Positions 26,237 through 36,363 are shown, numbered from the stretch's first letter. The stretch is 64,000 bases of DNA from JADJNW01 sp964526645 (GCA_964526645.1 CAZGJN010000011.1:30051-94050); one strand, 5' to 3'. Notes: generated by a model not told the origin, from the sequence alone. A program made the numbers and translations.

Positions 26237-27550
26237 TTAGTCCTTCTTTCGGTTGTCTTTAAATTTTTTCTTTTTATTGCGAAAATCCCTTCCTCTACCG
26301 GCAGTGGGAGGTGTATCCTTTTTATCTGGCGGCGACTGTCTTTCGGAGCGTTGTTCTGGAAGGTCTTTGCGCACCTGATCGCCTCTGAAATCCCGATTTT
26401 TCTTCTTCTTTTTCTTCTTTTTGCGTTTTTCATCCGGCAATTCAATGACACCCGTTACATCCTCAAAATCAACTGTGGGTTCGCCCTCTTCTTTGCCCGA
26501 AAGCGTTGATTGTTGAAGCAAACCATCGCCCAAATCCGCTGGTCTTTCCCCTGCGTCATTCATTTTTTTAATGCGCTTGACTTGTTCCAGCAAAAGTGGA
26601 TAAATCTTGCCTCTGCCATTTTCATGCTCATAAGCATAGTACATCAAGCCTTTGAAAATATCTGTTTTGACCAATACGGCTGTACCGGCAGCTGTTTTGA
26701 GTGTTTCTGCCTGTTCGGGGAAATGGTCGAGCGCATCAAGGTAAGTGTCCAGTTCATAATTCAAACAGCATTTCAGCCTGCCGCATTGCCCGGATAATTT
26801 CGCTTGGTTGATAGCCAGATTTTGATAGCGAGCCGCCCCCGTGGATACCGATTTAAAATCGGACAACCAGGTAGAACAGCAAAGCTCACGCCCGCAGGAG
26901 CCAATGCCTCCAATGCGTGCGGACTCCTGCCGCGCACCGATCTGCCGCATTTCTATCTTGACGCGAAATTCCTTTGCAAAATGCCGAATTAATTCCCTGA
27001 AATCCACCCTTCCATCAGCAGTGTAATAAAAAGTCGCTTTGCGAATATCGCCTTGATACTCCACATCGCCGATTTTCATATCCAAGCCAAGCGTGCGAGC
27101 AATAGCGCGTGCCTGGATCATGGTCGGAATTTCCATGTCGCGGGCTTCCTGCAAGCGCTCCAGGTCGCGCTCATTAGCGCGCCGAATTACCCCATGTACA
27201 ACGCTTTCCTCGTTGATGCGCTTTTTCTTCATTTGCAGGCGTACCAATTCTCCCGACAAGGAGACCCGACCCACATCATACCCAGTGCCGGTTTCTACTA
27301 CCGCCATATCACCCGTGGCAACCTGAACGTGTTCCTGCTTTCTATAAAATCCTTTCCTTGAACCATTTTTAAAACTGACCTCGACCAAATCAAATGGTGC
27401 TACGTCTTCGATTTCCATGTCTGAAAGCCAGTCAAATGTATTGAGCCGATTACAGCCCCCACTGGCGCAGCCATTTGTCATACACTTTCCATTGCTTCCG
27501 CAGCCGCCGGGCTTTCCGTTTTGGCTGACAGAACATCCTGTACATCCCAT
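26237..27550 (-). CDS. PSP1/RicT (YaaT)-like regulatory protein
   Basis: 437 residues. A Cys-rich N-terminus (eight Cys within 34 residues), then the PSP1 domain with the RicT-type Cys signatures CGRELCC and CGRLKCC, followed by a low-complexity basic tail (Lys-rich, about 385-437). In Bacillus, RicT joins RicA and RicF in an Fe-S complex acting on RNase Y; in Bacteroidota the role is untested and RicA/RicF are not nearby. It lies 13 bases downstream of the delta' gene, as in many bacteria where yaaT and holB adjoin. Confidence 0.9.
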   Translation of the reverse strand: MGCTGCSVSQNGKPGGCGSNGKCMTNGCASGGCNRLNTFDWLSDMEIEDVAPFDLVEVSFKNGSRKGFYRKQEHVQVATGDMAVVETGTGYDVGRVSLSGELVRLQMKKKRINEESVVHGVIRRANERDLERLQEARDMEIPTMIQARAIARTLGLDMKIGDVEYQGDIRKATFYYTADGRVDFRELIRHFAKEFRVKIEMRQIGARQESARIGGIGSCGRELCCSTWLSDFKSVSTGAARYQNLAINQAKLSGQCGRLKCCLNYELDTYLDALDHFPEQAETLKTAAGTAVLVKTDIFKGLMYYAYEHENGRGKIYPLLLEQVKRIKKMNDAGERPADLGDGLLQQSTLSGKEEGEPTVDFEDVTGVIELPDEKRKKKKKKKKNRDFRGDQVRKDLPEQRSERQSPPDKKDTPPTAGRGRDFRNKKKKFKDNRKKD

Positions 27551-27563
27551 AATTTCAGCGAAT

Positions 27564-28703
27564 TTATTTATGATTAAGGGCCCTTTGAAGGACCTCCGTT
27601 TTATGTTTCAAAATTTGATGCACTTTTATAGAAGCATCTAAAAATAATATTCTGGGATTTGCATTACGCTCCACAAAGTAGCTGCATTGCGAAAATAAAT
27701 TTGAAAGCGGCTCGATTTGTGCTATTTCAATGACGGCTAATAAGTTTTGCGCGGTTGCTAACTCTTTGGGGCGCAGCCGAACTGCCTGGCTGTTCGTCAG
27801 TTTGAGTACCATATATTCGCGAAGAAAATGCAGGGCATATCGCAAAAAGTGCTTCTGATTTTCCCGACCGATGTCGGCAAATTTTTCTACCCACTTGACC
27901 AACTCCATGCCATTTCCCTTGTAGCATTTTCGCAGCCAGTCGAGAAATAAATTGGCATGATCGCTTTCTTCATATTCCAATATCTGCAATGCCTCGTTGA
28001 AATTACCATCCGCCAGGTAAGCCGTCACTTGTGCACTTTCAATCGGCAATTGCTTTTTTTGTACCAATGCCTGTACAATTTCTTCATCCTGCAAAGGGTT
28101 GACAAGCACAATTTGACACCTCGACAAAATCGTAGGCAATATCAGCTCTTGTTGTTCGGCTACGAGTATAAAAAGCGTTTGCGCTGGTGGCTCCTCTATG
28201 ATTTTCAACAAGCGGTTGCCCTCTTTGCCCAAATACTCCGGCAGCCACATCAGCAGTACTTTATATTCGCTTTCAAAAGTTTTGAGGCTGAGTTTGCGCA
28301 CGATGTTGTTGCACTCTTCCTTGTTGATGTTGCCTTGTTTATTCTCTGCGCCTATCAATTGCAACCACTGATTTGCATCCTGGTAAGGATTTTGTGCCAA
28401 TGCTGTGCGCCACTGAGGCATAAAATGATCACTCAAAGCATTGGTACCCACCGTAGGAAAAGAAAAATGCACATCGGGGTGAATCAATTTGCTGACCTTG
28501 CTACAATTTCCACACAATCCGCAAGATTCCGTTTCGGATTTATTTTCACAAAACAGGAATTGCACCAATGCCAGCGCCAATGGGAAATTGCCGCTACCCG
28601 GTGTACCCAGCAGCAACAGTGCATGCGGCAGCCGGTCGTTGAGTACCATCTGTCGCAACAATTGCTTTACGGCTTCCTGCCCAACTACTTCGCTGAACAA
28701 CAT
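27564..28703 (-). CDS. holB: DNA polymerase III delta' subunit (clamp loader)
   Basis: 379 residues of the clamp-loader ATPase fold. The P-loop is degenerate (GTPGSGNFPLA lacks the Lys-Thr), as expected for delta', which does not hydrolyse ATP. Four Cys form a zinc module (SCGLCGNCSK). Sensor-like GNRLLKIIEEPP and ILSRCQ motifs follow. The gene heads a two-gene operon with the PSP1/RicT-like gene. Confidence 0.9.
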   Translation of the reverse strand: MLFSEVVGQEAVKQLLRQMVLNDRLPHALLLLGTPGSGNFPLALALVQFLFCENKSETESCGLCGNCSKVSKLIHPDVHFSFPTVGTNALSDHFMPQWRTALAQNPYQDANQWLQLIGAENKQGNINKEECNNIVRKLSLKTFESEYKVLLMWLPEYLGKEGNRLLKIIEEPPAQTLFILVAEQQELILPTILSRCQIVLVNPLQDEEIVQALVQKKQLPIESAQVTAYLADGNFNEALQILEYEESDHANLFLDWLRKCYKGNGMELVKWVEKFADIGRENQKHFLRYALHFLREYMVLKLTNSQAVRLRPKELATAQNLLAVIEIAQIEPLSNLFSQCSYFVERNANPRILFLDASIKVHQILKHKTEVLQRALNHK

Positions 28704-28744
28704 AGCATTGATGCTTTAAAACTTTTTGCAATCCGACATAAAAT

Positions 28745-29221
28745 TCAGGATTGAAGCCAGTCCAAGACTTGTTCGTCTAAGGGATTGGTTGAAGGTGGGA
28801 GAATTTTGACGAGATACCCATTTTCGTCCAGCAAATACTTTTGAAAATTCCACGACACCTCGCTATCCATTACGCCATTTTGGCTTTGCTGGGTCAACCA
28901 GTTATAGATAGGATGCGCATTTGCTCCTCGAATGGTTATTTTAGCAGCCAGTGGGAAAGTGACTCCGTATCTTTTTGTGCAAAATGCCTTGATTTCCTCC
29001 TCATCGCCCGGTTCTTGCCCGCCAAAATCATTGCATGGAAAACCTACGATTGCCAATTTATGCTGAAATGCTTCGTAAAGCGCTTGCAACTGTTGATATT
29101 GGGGCGTATAGCCGCACTCCGACGCAACGTTGACTATCATCACTTTTTTACCCTTCCACTGGGAAAAATCTATTTCCTTACCTTCAATTCCTTCTACCTT
29201 AAATGGATGTATGGACGACAC
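28745..29221 (-). CDS. Glutathione peroxidase family protein (Cys type)
   Basis: 158 residues. Peroxidatic Cys36 in NVASECGYTPQYQ, FPCNDFGGQEPG (Gln of the tetrad) and the Trp/Asn in VSWNFQKYL. Such Cys-type members usually work with thioredoxin rather than glutathione. Start ATG 29221 gives the usual length. It reduces peroxides in the cytosol. Confidence 0.95.
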   Translation of the reverse strand: MSSIHPFKVEGIEGKEIDFSQWKGKKVMIVNVASECGYTPQYQQLQALYEAFQHKLAIVGFPCNDFGGQEPGDEEEIKAFCTKRYGVTFPLAAKITIRGANAHPIYNWLTQQSQNGVMDSEVSWNFQKYLLDENGYLVKILPPSTNPLDEQVLDWLQS

Positions 29222-29284
29222 AGTCCTTTATTTTATTTTGGTTATGAGGGTAAAAATAAGTATTTTATTTGACTTGCGCTATAT

Positions 29285-29680
29285 TCATCTCACAATCTCT
29301 TGAATTTGATCTTGCAAGCGTTTCGTTATCAGTCCAATAAGGCGTTTTGTAAGCGCTACTTCGTGTTCCTGAAAAATTTGCCATTCCTTGATGGTAAAAT
29401 GCCCGATGATCGTTCCACACAGCAAATTCCTCATTTTCAGGTCGCTTCGAAGGCTTTGCGCAATCCAATCCAACTGCGCCTGTCGAGATAAGCTTTCCCA
29501 TTTTATTTTTCGCTTTTGCAAAAAATGATGGAACATAGCCAGTAGCAGGTCATTTTGCAATTTTAAAATTGGGCGCAACACTTCGTTTTGAAAGTGCTCG
29601 GGTACACTCGGAGCGCTTTTTTCGATTTCGATTTTGGGTCGAATAGAAAGCTTTAAGTCTTGCATACATTCTTTTTGCAA
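29285..29680 (-). CDS. Conserved unknown protein, small all-helical
   Basis: 131 residues, helical, with the pattern LKLSIRPKIEIE ... FQNEVLRPILKLQNDLLLAMF. I recognise this as a small family common in Bacteroidota with no known role (sometimes mislabelled glyoxalase; no metal-binding residues of that fold are visible). A second ATG at 29665 is possible. It lies 63 bases upstream of the peroxidase gene on the same strand. Confidence 0.72.
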   Translation of the reverse strand: MQKECMQDLKLSIRPKIEIEKSAPSVPEHFQNEVLRPILKLQNDLLLAMFHHFLQKRKIKWESLSRQAQLDWIAQSLRSDLKMRNLLCGTIIGHFTIKEWQIFQEHEVALTKRLIGLITKRLQDQIQEIVR

Positions 29681-29859
29681 TTAACCTGTTTCTATCATTG
29701 GAAGTTTAACAGAATTCCTGATACTAATTTTTTGGAGAACTATAATTTTCCTGCCCCCTCTTTCTTTTCTGTGCAAAAAGCCATAGTTTTATACCCGATT
29801 GATGCTGACAAACACCCTTGCCCTTACACCTTTTTTGTTCCAAAAACCCGATAGAACGT

Positions 29860-31842
29860 ATGCTACCAAAACTATTACTACTTATCTACCTTTGTTTTTG
29901 CCTGAATGCTGTGGCACAGGATGACCCACCCAGGTTTGATGGCAAAGCGGCTACTAAAAGCTTTCAGGAAGGAGAGCAAGCCCTGCTGAAGGGGGACTAT
30001 CGCAAGGCGATCCGTTTGTTTGAAAAGGCTTTGGGCGAAAAGCCTACCCTGCACGCTGCCCGCCGCAATATCGGGGTGTGCTACGAATTGCTGGGGGATT
30101 ATCCTAAAGCGGCTGAGTATTATGAAGAAGTGCTCAATCAGGATGAGTTTTTTTCAAGATCGCTCTACTTCCGGGCGGGCGAGGTGCATTACAAATTGGG
30201 AAATTACAAAAAAGCCCTGGCGTACTTCGGTAAGTTTGAGTTTTTGCAAGCAAAGCCCTTGTACGAATTTAATAGCGTGGAAGACAAAGAAGTAGAAGAG
30301 GAAAATAAGTTTATCGAGCGGCTCACGCATAGTATTCGCCTTTGCCAAATGGCCATTGATTCGGTGCGCTTCCTGCGCGTGGGCGAAATTTCCAACCTCG
30401 GCGAAGCGATTAATTCCAAAGCAGATGAGTTGTTTCCTTTTTTGTCCAACGACCAATCTTTGCTGTTTTATACCGCCAAAAAACAAAACCGCAATGATGA
30501 GGACTTATATTACAGCACTTTTGAGGATAGCACCTGGACGAGCAGCAAGCTGTTAGGGTCAAAATTTAACACCTCAGTGCCGGAAGGTATGAGCACGATG
30601 ATTCGGGATGGGCGAAAGATGTACTTCACCGCCTGTGGGCGCGAGAGTGTAAGAGGTACTTGTGATATTTGGGAAGCAGAAGTATATGGCACAACTATCA
30701 ATTCGATCAAAGCATTGCAAGGCAATATTAACTCCGACCGCTGGGAATCACAGGCCTCAGTGAGCTGTGATGGGCGAATACTCTTTTTTGCGAGCAACCG
30801 CGAGGGGGGCTTGGGTAAAACGGACATCTGGATGAGCCGCCGCATGGCAGATGGGAGTTGGGGAAGCCCTATCAACCTGGGGGACAACATCAATACGCCG
30901 CAAGATGAAGAAGCTCCTTTTATCACAAATGATGGAAAAACCCTCTATTTCTCCTCGCTTGGCCATTCAGGTATAGGCGAACAGGATATTTTTATGAGCC
31001 GGGTGGATGAACAAGGTAACTGGAGTAAGCCTATCAACCTGGGGATGCCTATCAATTCTGCTTACCGCGAATTTGGCTTTTTCCTTTCTGCCGATGGCAA
31101 AACAGGCTACTTCGCTTCTGATCGCCCCGCTGGCTTTGGTGGTATGGATATTTATAAATTTGAACTATCGGAAGAGTTATTCATCGAACCCATCACTTTT
31201 GTGGAGGGTTTTGTGCGGGATTCTCTGATTGATGCCCCTATCAAATCTGTCGTACAAATAGCAGGTAGAGAACCTATCCAAACCGATGATACCGGGCGTT
31301 TTTTTATCTGCATAAAGGCGAATGATACCCTGTCGCTTCGGGTAGAAAAAAAACTGTACCATCCTTATCAGCGCACTTTTATAATACCGGAGTGGGATAA
31401 CAAAAATTTTTATACGGTTGAAATCCTGATGCAGCCTATTGCCCAACCGATTTTCACCGCTAAAACGCCTTTTGTGGATACAACTGCGGCTGTTCCTTCT
31501 AAAAAAAATCCAGTTAAAAAGGAATATCAACATACTATTTTCTTTGATTTTGATAAGTTTATGATGTCTCCTATTGAATCGGGCAAACTGGAGGAGTTTT
31601 TGCAGCAATTAAAAAGCAGGAACATACAGCGGGTAGAAATTATTGGCTTTTCGGATGATGTAGGCACAGATATTTACAACCTGAAGCTATCGGAAGAACG
31701 CGCCAAGCAAATCGCTTTGCACCTGATGTCCAATGGTATTTTGGTAGATCAGATTTACATCGAGGGGCGAGGCGAAATTAAAGACGATAAGCCCAAAAAC
31801 CTCAATCGGAAAGTAGAGGTGAAAGCGCTTGTGTTGGAATGA
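29860..31842 (+). CDS. PorE-like envelope protein: TPR, PD40 propeller, CRD and OmpA domain
   Basis: 660 residues. Signal peptide about 1-20 (NAVAQ). TPR units (about 26-120, QEGEQALLKGDYRKAIRLFE and NIGVCYELLGDYPKAAEYYE), a beta-propeller of PD40 repeats (LLFYTAKKQNR, ILFFASNREGGLGKTDIW, LYFSSLGHSGIGEQDIF, GYFASDRPAGFGGMDIY), a carboxypeptidase-regulatory-like module (EGFVRDSLIDAPIKSVVQI), and an OmpA-like peptidoglycan-binding C-terminus (GFSDDVGTDIYNLKLSEERA ... NRKVEV). This order matches PorE, which links the type IX machine to the cell wall. The start ATG at 29860 is chosen over 29818 for a clean signal peptide. Confidence 0.9.
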   Translation: MLPKLLLLIYLCFCLNAVAQDDPPRFDGKAATKSFQEGEQALLKGDYRKAIRLFEKALGEKPTLHAARRNIGVCYELLGDYPKAAEYYEEVLNQDEFFSRSLYFRAGEVHYKLGNYKKALAYFGKFEFLQAKPLYEFNSVEDKEVEEENKFIERLTHSIRLCQMAIDSVRFLRVGEISNLGEAINSKADELFPFLSNDQSLLFYTAKKQNRNDEDLYYSTFEDSTWTSSKLLGSKFNTSVPEGMSTMIRDGRKMYFTACGRESVRGTCDIWEAEVYGTTINSIKALQGNINSDRWESQASVSCDGRILFFASNREGGLGKTDIWMSRRMADGSWGSPINLGDNINTPQDEEAPFITNDGKTLYFSSLGHSGIGEQDIFMSRVDEQGNWSKPINLGMPINSAYREFGFFLSADGKTGYFASDRPAGFGGMDIYKFELSEELFIEPITFVEGFVRDSLIDAPIKSVVQIAGREPIQTDDTGRFFICIKANDTLSLRVEKKLYHPYQRTFIIPEWDNKNFYTVEILMQPIAQPIFTAKTPFVDTTAAVPSKKNPVKKEYQHTIFFDFDKFMMSPIESGKLEEFLQQLKSRNIQRVEIIGFSDDVGTDIYNLKLSEERAKQIALHLMSNGILVDQIYIEGRGEIKDDKPKNLNRKVEVKALVLE

Positions 31843-31891
31843 GGCCTATACTTTTCAGTGGCAATATGGCATCAACGCTGGGCACATTAGC

Positions 31892-34216
31892 TTATTTCAG
31901 AATATAAGCTCTGAAAGTTTTGCATTCTCGGACGGTGCGCCTGAAAAAATCCGTTTGGGCGTAGTTGTCTCGCAAGATACTGAAGTACAAATCAGGGCGT
32001 GGTGCGCCAGTACGGTGGCGGCTGATATACCATTCGTTTCGTTCGCATTTGGCAGCATAATAAGTGGCGCGGGCAGCCAGTTCGGGATCAGTTGCTACTT
32101 CTCTGGCTCTGTCAAAATAAGCTTTAGCTCTGGAACAATCAAAATTTTCAATGTTACCCAAAGGATAGGCAGGATGGGGAACGATAAAGTCTTCATCTCG
32201 CAGGTAAGCCGGCGATAAGCTCGTGCCACTGCGAAAGTGATCCATCGCTTGCCAGGCATAGCTAAAATAGCTCATGTTGTAATAAGCCAACCCTAGCTGA
32301 TAAAGCAAAGTAGCAACATCTTCAGAGCCAGCCAGCAGCCTCGTTTCCATACTGATCAGGCGTTCGATGAGCTCGCCTTTGTTGTAAACGGTCATAGTAT
32401 CTGGCATTTGGGTACACTGCACACAATCTTTGAAACGTTCGATAAAAGGGTTAAACACGCCGAAATTATCCCAGTCGGTGTCCCGATTCATCTCTTTGTA
32501 AACTGCTAAAGCCTCATCCAGCTTGCCCTGGCTGAAGAGGAAAGTAGCTTTTATATCGAGCAGGTCTTTTTCAATGGAGTTACCGTCTGATTTGAGAATG
32601 AGTTCGTTTTCCAGGCTGGTACGATTGGGTTTTCTGCAAATCGCCAAAAGATCATTAATAATCGTCAAATCGGGTTTTACCTTCAAATCGCGAAAACGGT
32701 GCTGGCTCAGAAAAGCCTTGCCTGGGTAGTTGCCCTCCAGGTAGAGGTAAGTCATTTTATCACTTAGAAAATCGGCAAATTGCCTATATTCTGCATACAA
32801 CTCACTTTTGCGAATGCGATCCACCTCCTGCTCTACGCCGTCAGAAGCGTCTTTGTAGGCACTAATCTTCAGCGCCAGTTCAAATACTTCCAATTGCTCG
32901 CGAAGGGCTTTGTCTTTTACCAGATTTCGGGCGCGCTTCAGGGTTCGTTCGGCTTCATAATAATCCCCGGCGAGCACCTCCAAGTACCCATCTGCTACCG
33001 CCCAGAGCGCAGGGCGTTCCACTTGTTTTTCTGAAGCCATTTTTTGTGCAAACTTCTGCAAACGAAGGAGATACTCACCAACGCCCGGGCGCGGAATACC
33101 AAAATAGCGCTTGTTGCTTTCTTTGTGCGCATTAAATTCATAGCCCAGCAGGTCTTTTTCCAGCTTTTTGATTTCGCGCAGGAGCAGTATTTCCAAATGC
33201 GTGCTTCTGGGGTCCAACTCATAGATACGCTGCATTTCTTCTATGGCTTTGCTGTCGGCAGCATGAGCGCGCAGGGCATAAAGCGCAGCTCTTTCTTGGT
33301 CTGTTTTGCACAAAAGCAAGCATGCCTCCCACTCCTGGTCGGTTCTGATGCGAAAACTCCTGAAAGCAGATTCTGCTTTGCTTGGGCAGTTATCAAAAAT
33401 TTTAGAGAAAATATAAGAAGCCTCCACATTGCGCCCCAAAGACATCAAAGCACCTGCGCGATGCCCTTCGATCCAGTATTCGATAATACTTGGGTCGTTG
33501 TCAATCTGAGGCATCAGAAGGTCGTACAAACTCAAAACCTCACCATACTTTTTGGCGTAGTGTGCCAGGCGGATGATTTGGTAGGCGTATCGTAGCCGGA
33601 TGTAGTGCGATTGAGTCCGTTTGAAGGCTTCCTTGCCTTCGTTGAGGAGCGTGCGCATGGCAATCGTATCACGTGGCGGCACTTTCCAGGGATTGTCCTT
33701 ACTGCTTGTGACATATTTTTCGCACCTTTTGGCATACATGAGGTAATCAACGGTTTCAAAGCAACCATGCCGTTTTAGATAATTGGCAAAAGTATTGCCC
33801 TGAAAAGGGTAAGATAGTTCAAAATCGGGGATACGCATTTCATCGCTTAGTTGCTTCAAATCGGCTAAATCCGTACCATACACCACCAGTTGGATGTCCT
33901 CTTCTTTTGCCCGATTGCAATAGCGCGAACGCCACTCTGCCACGTTACTTTGTACTTGGGCATTGGTTTGCTCGCCGAATAGCTCGTAAATTTGCTCAAA
34001 TCCCAGAAAAAAAGGCGCGGCCGGTGCTTCTAAGTTTACAATTCGCGGACTGACAAAAGAATAGCCATAAAACTGCCGAGATTTTGGGACGCAATCACTG
34101 GCGATGGCCAAAGGCAAACTGCATAACAAAAAAAACACAAGAATCGAATATAAAAAAAATCGCAAGTTTTTTTTATTTATTTTCAAAAGATTGATAAATT
34201 TTCTCCAGCTTTTCAT
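31892..34216 (-). CDS. Large exported protein with TPR-like repeats
   Basis: 774 residues. A signal peptide about 17-40 after a basic start, then helical repeat units (ALRAHAADSKAIEEMQRIYE, ALWAVADGYLEVLAGDYYEA, LLYQLGLAYYNMSYFSYAWQ) and a Tyr/Arg-rich C-terminus ending REVATDPELAARATYYAAK ... FRAYILK. I do not recognise a named family. It overlaps the preceding lipoprotein gene by 44 bases with no later in-frame ATG that keeps the signal peptide, so translation is probably coupled. The pairing suggests one complex. Confidence 0.8.
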   Translation of the reverse strand: MKSWRKFINLLKINKKNLRFFLYSILVFFLLCSLPLAIASDCVPKSRQFYGYSFVSPRIVNLEAPAAPFFLGFEQIYELFGEQTNAQVQSNVAEWRSRYCNRAKEEDIQLVVYGTDLADLKQLSDEMRIPDFELSYPFQGNTFANYLKRHGCFETVDYLMYAKRCEKYVTSSKDNPWKVPPRDTIAMRTLLNEGKEAFKRTQSHYIRLRYAYQIIRLAHYAKKYGEVLSLYDLLMPQIDNDPSIIEYWIEGHRAGALMSLGRNVEASYIFSKIFDNCPSKAESAFRSFRIRTDQEWEACLLLCKTDQERAALYALRAHAADSKAIEEMQRIYELDPRSTHLEILLLREIKKLEKDLLGYEFNAHKESNKRYFGIPRPGVGEYLLRLQKFAQKMASEKQVERPALWAVADGYLEVLAGDYYEAERTLKRARNLVKDKALREQLEVFELALKISAYKDASDGVEQEVDRIRKSELYAEYRQFADFLSDKMTYLYLEGNYPGKAFLSQHRFRDLKVKPDLTIINDLLAICRKPNRTSLENELILKSDGNSIEKDLLDIKATFLFSQGKLDEALAVYKEMNRDTDWDNFGVFNPFIERFKDCVQCTQMPDTMTVYNKGELIERLISMETRLLAGSEDVATLLYQLGLAYYNMSYFSYAWQAMDHFRSGTSLSPAYLRDEDFIVPHPAYPLGNIENFDCSRAKAYFDRAREVATDPELAARATYYAAKCERNEWYISRHRTGAPRPDLYFSILRDNYAQTDFFRRTVRECKTFRAYILK

Positions 34217-35204
34217 ACGGAAAATGTTTAATAGTAGCTGTATCTAAGTGATAAAAGGCAATGCTGCACTTGGAAAATTTTAGCTTTTTCTGCAACAATA
34301 AAGCTGCTTCCAGAAGCAACGCGGAATCCACGGATTCTGTCCTGATCCAATCGCCTTCATACAAGTAAGAAGCGTTAAGATAGGTACTTTTTTTTACCCG
34401 AAAGCGGTTGGGAGCCATTTTTAGAAAACGAGTGGTATCACTGAGGGCTTCGGCGCGAAGATTGCTGAGCAAGCCAATCATTTTGGCATCTCTAAACAGA
34501 ACGCCCCAGCTAAAAATGGGCAGGGCAAGATCCAGGGGCAAGGGGTATCTTTGAGTGGCAGAAAGGTAATCGTTTGCTGCTTTTAGGTTCAAAATGCTGT
34601 TTTCTTCCTGCCAACTTTCCACATCACCCGTATTATAAAACATCAGCATGCCTCGATCAACGGGTGGTACGCCAGTTTCTTGAAAATCCCGAATTTGGTG
34701 TAAGCGGATGGTCGCCGATAGGTCAATTCCTCGCTTTTCAATTTTCTCTTTGAAAACTTTCAAAAAACTAAAATACCGTTCTCGTGTGGCGGCAGTCCAA
34801 TCACAGTCGAATTGTATTTCTTTGATTGTCAAGCCGCTGGATAGTTCATCTATTTTTTCATGCACGCGGGCGCTGAGCCACTCCAACTGGTCGGTTGGCA
34901 GGCGCTGAAACGTCCGATTGGTAATAAAAATGGTCGGAATCAACGCTTTGTTTGCCCAATCTTTTTTTTCCAAAACAGCCAGCGGTACTGGTTGTACGGC
35001 GGTTTCATCCCAATCTACATCAAAAAATTTGACGTACAATTGCTCTACCGCCAGCGCTGATAGATAATTTTTTTCAGATGGAGAAAGGTATAATGCCGTT
35101 TGCCAATGGTAAAAAGCGGGCGTAATGTCGTTGTTTCGGGTGCAATTTGTTATTAAAATTCCAGCAATAATAAGGATGATAATCGAAAACGGGCGGGATC
35201 GCAT
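34173..35204 (-). CDS. Putative lipoprotein with TIM-barrel-like (DUF3142-like) domain
   Basis: 343 residues from the ATG at 35204, which starts a signal with Cys21 in ILITNC (the frame is open to 35291). The body has strand/helix units typical of a glycosidase-like barrel: IKEIQFDCDWT, ATIRLHQIRDF, RGMLMFYNTGD, LDLALPIFSWGVLF. The D-x-D-W pattern resembles DUF3142 proteins. Enzymatic activity is unproven. Followed, overlapping, by the TPR protein. Confidence 0.72.
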   Translation of the reverse strand: MRSRPFSIIILIIAGILITNCTRNNDITPAFYHWQTALYLSPSEKNYLSALAVEQLYVKFFDVDWDETAVQPVPLAVLEKKDWANKALIPTIFITNRTFQRLPTDQLEWLSARVHEKIDELSSGLTIKEIQFDCDWTAATRERYFSFLKVFKEKIEKRGIDLSATIRLHQIRDFQETGVPPVDRGMLMFYNTGDVESWQEENSILNLKAANDYLSATQRYPLPLDLALPIFSWGVLFRDAKMIGLLSNLRAEALSDTTRFLKMAPNRFRVKKSTYLNASYLYEGDWIRTESVDSALLLEAALLLQKKLKFSKCSIAFYHLDTATIKHFPYEKLEKIYQSFENK

Positions 35205-35306
35205 GGGCAATGAAAATGAAGGTTTAAGTCGTTTGGCAAAATGAAAAATACTATTTCTCTGTTCGCTTTTGTTTAAAACACTGAAAATCAAATTATTGAA
35301 CTCAAA

Positions 35307-36278
35307 TCATATCAATCCCTCCCTGATCAGATCATGCAAGTGAATCATGCCGAGGTATTCGTCATTTTCGTTAGTTACGATGAGTTGGGTGATGCTGTAT
35401 TGTCGCAGTATTTCCAGTGCATTGACTGCCAGTGCTTCCGCTTGAATCGTTTTAGGTTGCCGATTCATGATGTCTTTTGCTCGAAGGTTTGCCGTATCTC
35501 CTCCTTTCGAGAGCATTCGCCGCAAGTCGCCATCGGTTATGATGCCCACCAGTTCTTTTTTTTCATTCAAAACCGCCGTAGCCCCAAGCCGCTTGGAGGT
35601 CATTTCTATGATCGTATTGGCGATCGTCTCCGCCGCCAGCACGCAAGGTTTTTCGTTATTGATGTAGAGATCGCTCACGCGCAGGTATAATTGCTTGCCC
35701 AAGGCGCCACCTGGATGAAACTGCGCAAAATCCTGCGGGGTAAAGCCCCGAAGCGCCAGCAAAGCCGTAGCAAGGGCATCGCCCATTGCCATTTGTGCGG
35801 TGGTACTTGCAGTAGGTGCCAGGTTGTTGGGGTCTGCTTCCTGGCTAATGGGCGTATGCAAAATAAAATTTGCCATTTTCCCCAAGAAAGAGTTTTGATT
35901 GCTTACCATGCCAACGAGCGTATTGCCCAGGTTTTTCACCAAAGGTACCAATACTTTGATTTCGGGGGTATCACCACTTTTGGAAATGCAAAGCACCAGG
36001 TCTTCTGGTCGGATCATACCCAAGTCGCCATGAATAGCATCCGCGGCGTGCATAAACAAGGCAGGCGAGCCGGTCGAATTGAGCGTAGCAACGATCTTTT
36101 GGGCTACGATAGCACTTTTGCCGATGCCTGTCACCACCAACCTTCCGGTGGATTGGAAAATAGCTTGTACGCAGTTGACAAAAGAATTATTAATACTTTG
36201 ATTCAAGGATAGTAGGGCTTCCGACTCGATTTTGAGCGTCCTTAGTGCGGTTTTTACAATAAGTTCTTCTGTATTCAC
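35307..36278 (-). CDS. kdsD: Arabinose-5-phosphate isomerase, KpsF/GutQ family
   Basis: 323 residues. SIS domain with TGIGKSAIVAQK, SPALFMHAADAIHGD and CISKSGDTPEI, then two CBS repeats (DLYINNEKPCVLA..., LVGIITDGDLRRM, EYLGMIHLHDLI). It makes D-arabinose-5-phosphate, the first step to the Kdo of lipopolysaccharide. The frame is open to 36374, but a GTG at 36278 before NTEELIVKTAL gives family length. It is divergent from recQ. Confidence 0.95.
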   Translation of the reverse strand: MNTEELIVKTALRTLKIESEALLSLNQSINNSFVNCVQAIFQSTGRLVVTGIGKSAIVAQKIVATLNSTGSPALFMHAADAIHGDLGMIRPEDLVLCISKSGDTPEIKVLVPLVKNLGNTLVGMVSNQNSFLGKMANFILHTPISQEADPNNLAPTASTTAQMAMGDALATALLALRGFTPQDFAQFHPGGALGKQLYLRVSDLYINNEKPCVLAAETIANTIIEMTSKRLGATAVLNEKKELVGIITDGDLRRMLSKGGDTANLRAKDIMNRQPKTIQAEALAVNALEILRQYSITQLIVTNENDEYLGMIHLHDLIREGLI

Positions 36279-36363
36279 AATTTTTTTTTTATTTTTGGCT
36301 GCTTTTAAAAAAAATGGCTTGTGTATTTCACAATCTGTTGATAAAAAAAGCATTAGAAGTTGC

